From: an uncultured Clostridia bacterium
GTDB taxonomy: Bacteria; Bacillota; Clostridia; UBA1381
Assembly: GCA_947624165.1 (NCBI GenBank)
Contig: CANQJC010000001.1
Coordinates: forward strand, 62,001-126,000
DNA: 64,000 nucleotides
Reading direction: 5' to 3'
In this document: positions 63,098-64,000 of the stretch, piece after piece
Position numbering within the stretch: the stretch's first letter is position 1
How the letters are laid out: each line of letters opens with the position of its first letter
Made by a program: the position numbers and the translations under genes
Notes under the pieces: generated by a model
Seen by the model: the letters and a program-made list of their open reading frames with translations, nothing else
The model's database searches: none
Told to the model about the DNA's origin: nothing

Positions 63098-64000
63098 GTA
63101 TTTCGGAATGTTCTTTATGTCGTTGAACGCCGTGATCGCGCTTGCGGACGGCGTGACGGGCGCGGACAGATCCGCCGCGCGCTCACCCTCTACCACGCCG
63201 CCGATAAACACCGCGGCGGGGTCGGTATATCCCGCGCTTTCAAGCACGGACGATATCGACGCGCCTATACGCACGTTGAAATTTTCGGACGGAAGTATGT
63301 CGTCGCCGGAGACGGTAACGATTTTTCTTGTAACTGGCGGCGCGCCGGCGAAAGCTGCCGCCGTATTCAGAAGCGTTTCGCTTGAAAGTACAAGGACGTT
63401 TGCGTCCGCGCGTCCCGTAAGTGCCCTCGCAAGCTTATCGCTTCGGCTTTGCGGATAGCGCGCTTTAAGACACGCAAGCGTTATGTCGGTGTTGTACCGC
63501 AGCAGATATTTAAAAGCGCGGTATGTTTTCATAGTATCGTTCTCGACGGCGATAACGGCTTTTTTTACGCCGAGTACGCGCATTGAAACATAAAGTGCTT
63601 TTAATATATCCTCCGCGCCGACGCGTGCGGCAAACTGCGGCGAGGAAACGTAAGGATCGCTGTCAAAACAGCATACTATCAGACTTTCGGGAGTTTTGCC
63701 GTCGGTAAGCAAAACGTGAAGCGGCGTCGAAACGCGCGCTTCGCATATCGCGTTTTCGCGCATTATCCACAGCATTTCGCGCATAGTGAGATCGTCGGGG
63801 TTTTTGGGAGCGGATTCGGAGGGCTTTTCTTCAAAAAGCGCGTCGTTCTCAACCGTTACGAAGTTGTCCGTAACCGATATAACATTCCCCGATACGCTCG
63901 AATAAAGCGGCAATGCTTCAAAAATATCGAGATCGGCTATTTTTTGCGAGCACAAAACGCGGTCGCCCGCCTTTACAAGCGGCGTAAGCTTAACGCCGTT
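63080..64000 (-). CDS. RnfC-like / SLBB-type protein, degenerate (5' end cut by window edge)
   Basis: At least 306 codons, open to the right edge. The visible N-terminal part reads VKLTPLVKAGDRVLCSQKIA, the barrel-sandwich start of RnfC. A Complex1 51K-like Rossmann region and an SLBB-like part ending PVTPSASAITAF follow. Compared with RnfC, the glycine-rich flavin/NADH loop is replaced by WIMRENAICEARVSTPLHVL, and NGAECEPY by CCFDSDPY. The ferredoxin domain is absent: the gene stops about 20 residues past the SLBB end. It may be a non-redox relative. No other Rnf genes are in view. Confidence 0.65.
   Translation of the reverse strand, partial: NGVKLTPLVKAGDRVLCSQKIADLDIFEALPLYSSVSGNVISVTDNFVTVENDALFEEKPSESAPKNPDDLTMREMLWIMRENAICEARVSTPLHVLLTDGKTPESLIVCCFDSDPYVSSPQFAARVGAEDILKALYVSMRVLGVKKAVIAVENDTMKTYRAFKYLLRYNTDITLACLKARYPQSRSDKLARALTGRADANVLVLSSETLLNTAAAFAGAPPVTRKIVTVSGDDILPSENFNVRIGASISSVLESAGYTDPAAVFIGGVVEGERAADLSAPVTPSASAITAFNDIKNIPKYRKGLI

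Overview
The window (64 kb, mid-GC) is a gene-dense chromosomal segment from an endospore-forming member of the Firmicutes, class Clostridia. The evidence is a set of sporulation or germination genes (gpr, ylbJ, yqfC, yqfD), the era-yqzL-recO order, a fused ispH-rpsA gene, a remA/gmk/rpoZ/priA/def/fmt/rsmB/rlmN/stp/prkC/rsgA/rpe/thiN housekeeping run, an AroH-type chorismate mutase and a HutP-like protein. Order and genus cannot be told from the sequence alone. I see no rRNA, tRNA, CRISPR array, intact insertion sequence or prophage.

Layout. 1-8.5 kb: dprA (cut by the left edge), topA, trmFO, a redox-dead thioredoxin-fold lipoprotein, gpr, and the M16 peptidase-like pair ymfF/ymfH, followed by three copies of a 13-bp GGGGACACTAAAA repeat. 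8.6-9.7 kb (minus): ylbJ. 9.8-14.6 kb: yqfC-yqfD-phoH-ybeY-era-yqzL-recO, without the yqfF, dgkA and cdd genes usually found inside this cluster. 14.7-19.9 kb: single genes or pairs with clear sigma-A promoters and terminators (rpsT, galM, a MocR-type aminotransferase, a CDP-glycerol transferase/GT2 pair). 19.9-24.5 kb (minus): carA-carB, with a 5' leader encoding a 42-residue peptide that runs through a strong intrinsic terminator. 24.5-26.5 kb: glnK-amtB behind a leader with two near-duplicate terminators. 26.5-28.3 kb (minus): rqcH. 28.4-29.9 kb: a secreted stalk-domain protein. 30.0-46.3 kb: a long run of tightly packed genes from yicC to thiI. 46.3-48 kb: recA and an HPr-like gene, each with its own promoter. 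48-57.9 kb: uvrC, pgeF, an orphan solute-binding lipoprotein, a BaiN-like flavoprotein, hutP-like, aroH, cmk, plsC and ispH-rpsA. 58-63.1 kb: murD, three tandem M42 peptidase genes (the middle one has lost its catalytic residues) and a PLC-like zinc protein. 63.1 kb to the right edge (minus): a degenerate RnfC-like gene, cut by the edge.

Most of the window is core metabolism and information processing. The items most worth following are the carAB leader, whose layout resembles the pyrBI attenuator of enteric bacteria; the duplicated terminator in the glnK-amtB leader; the M42 pseudo-peptidase between two intact paralogues; the internal ribosome binding site and start at the IspH/S1 junction; and a palindrome over the recA promoter where no canonical SOS box is seen.
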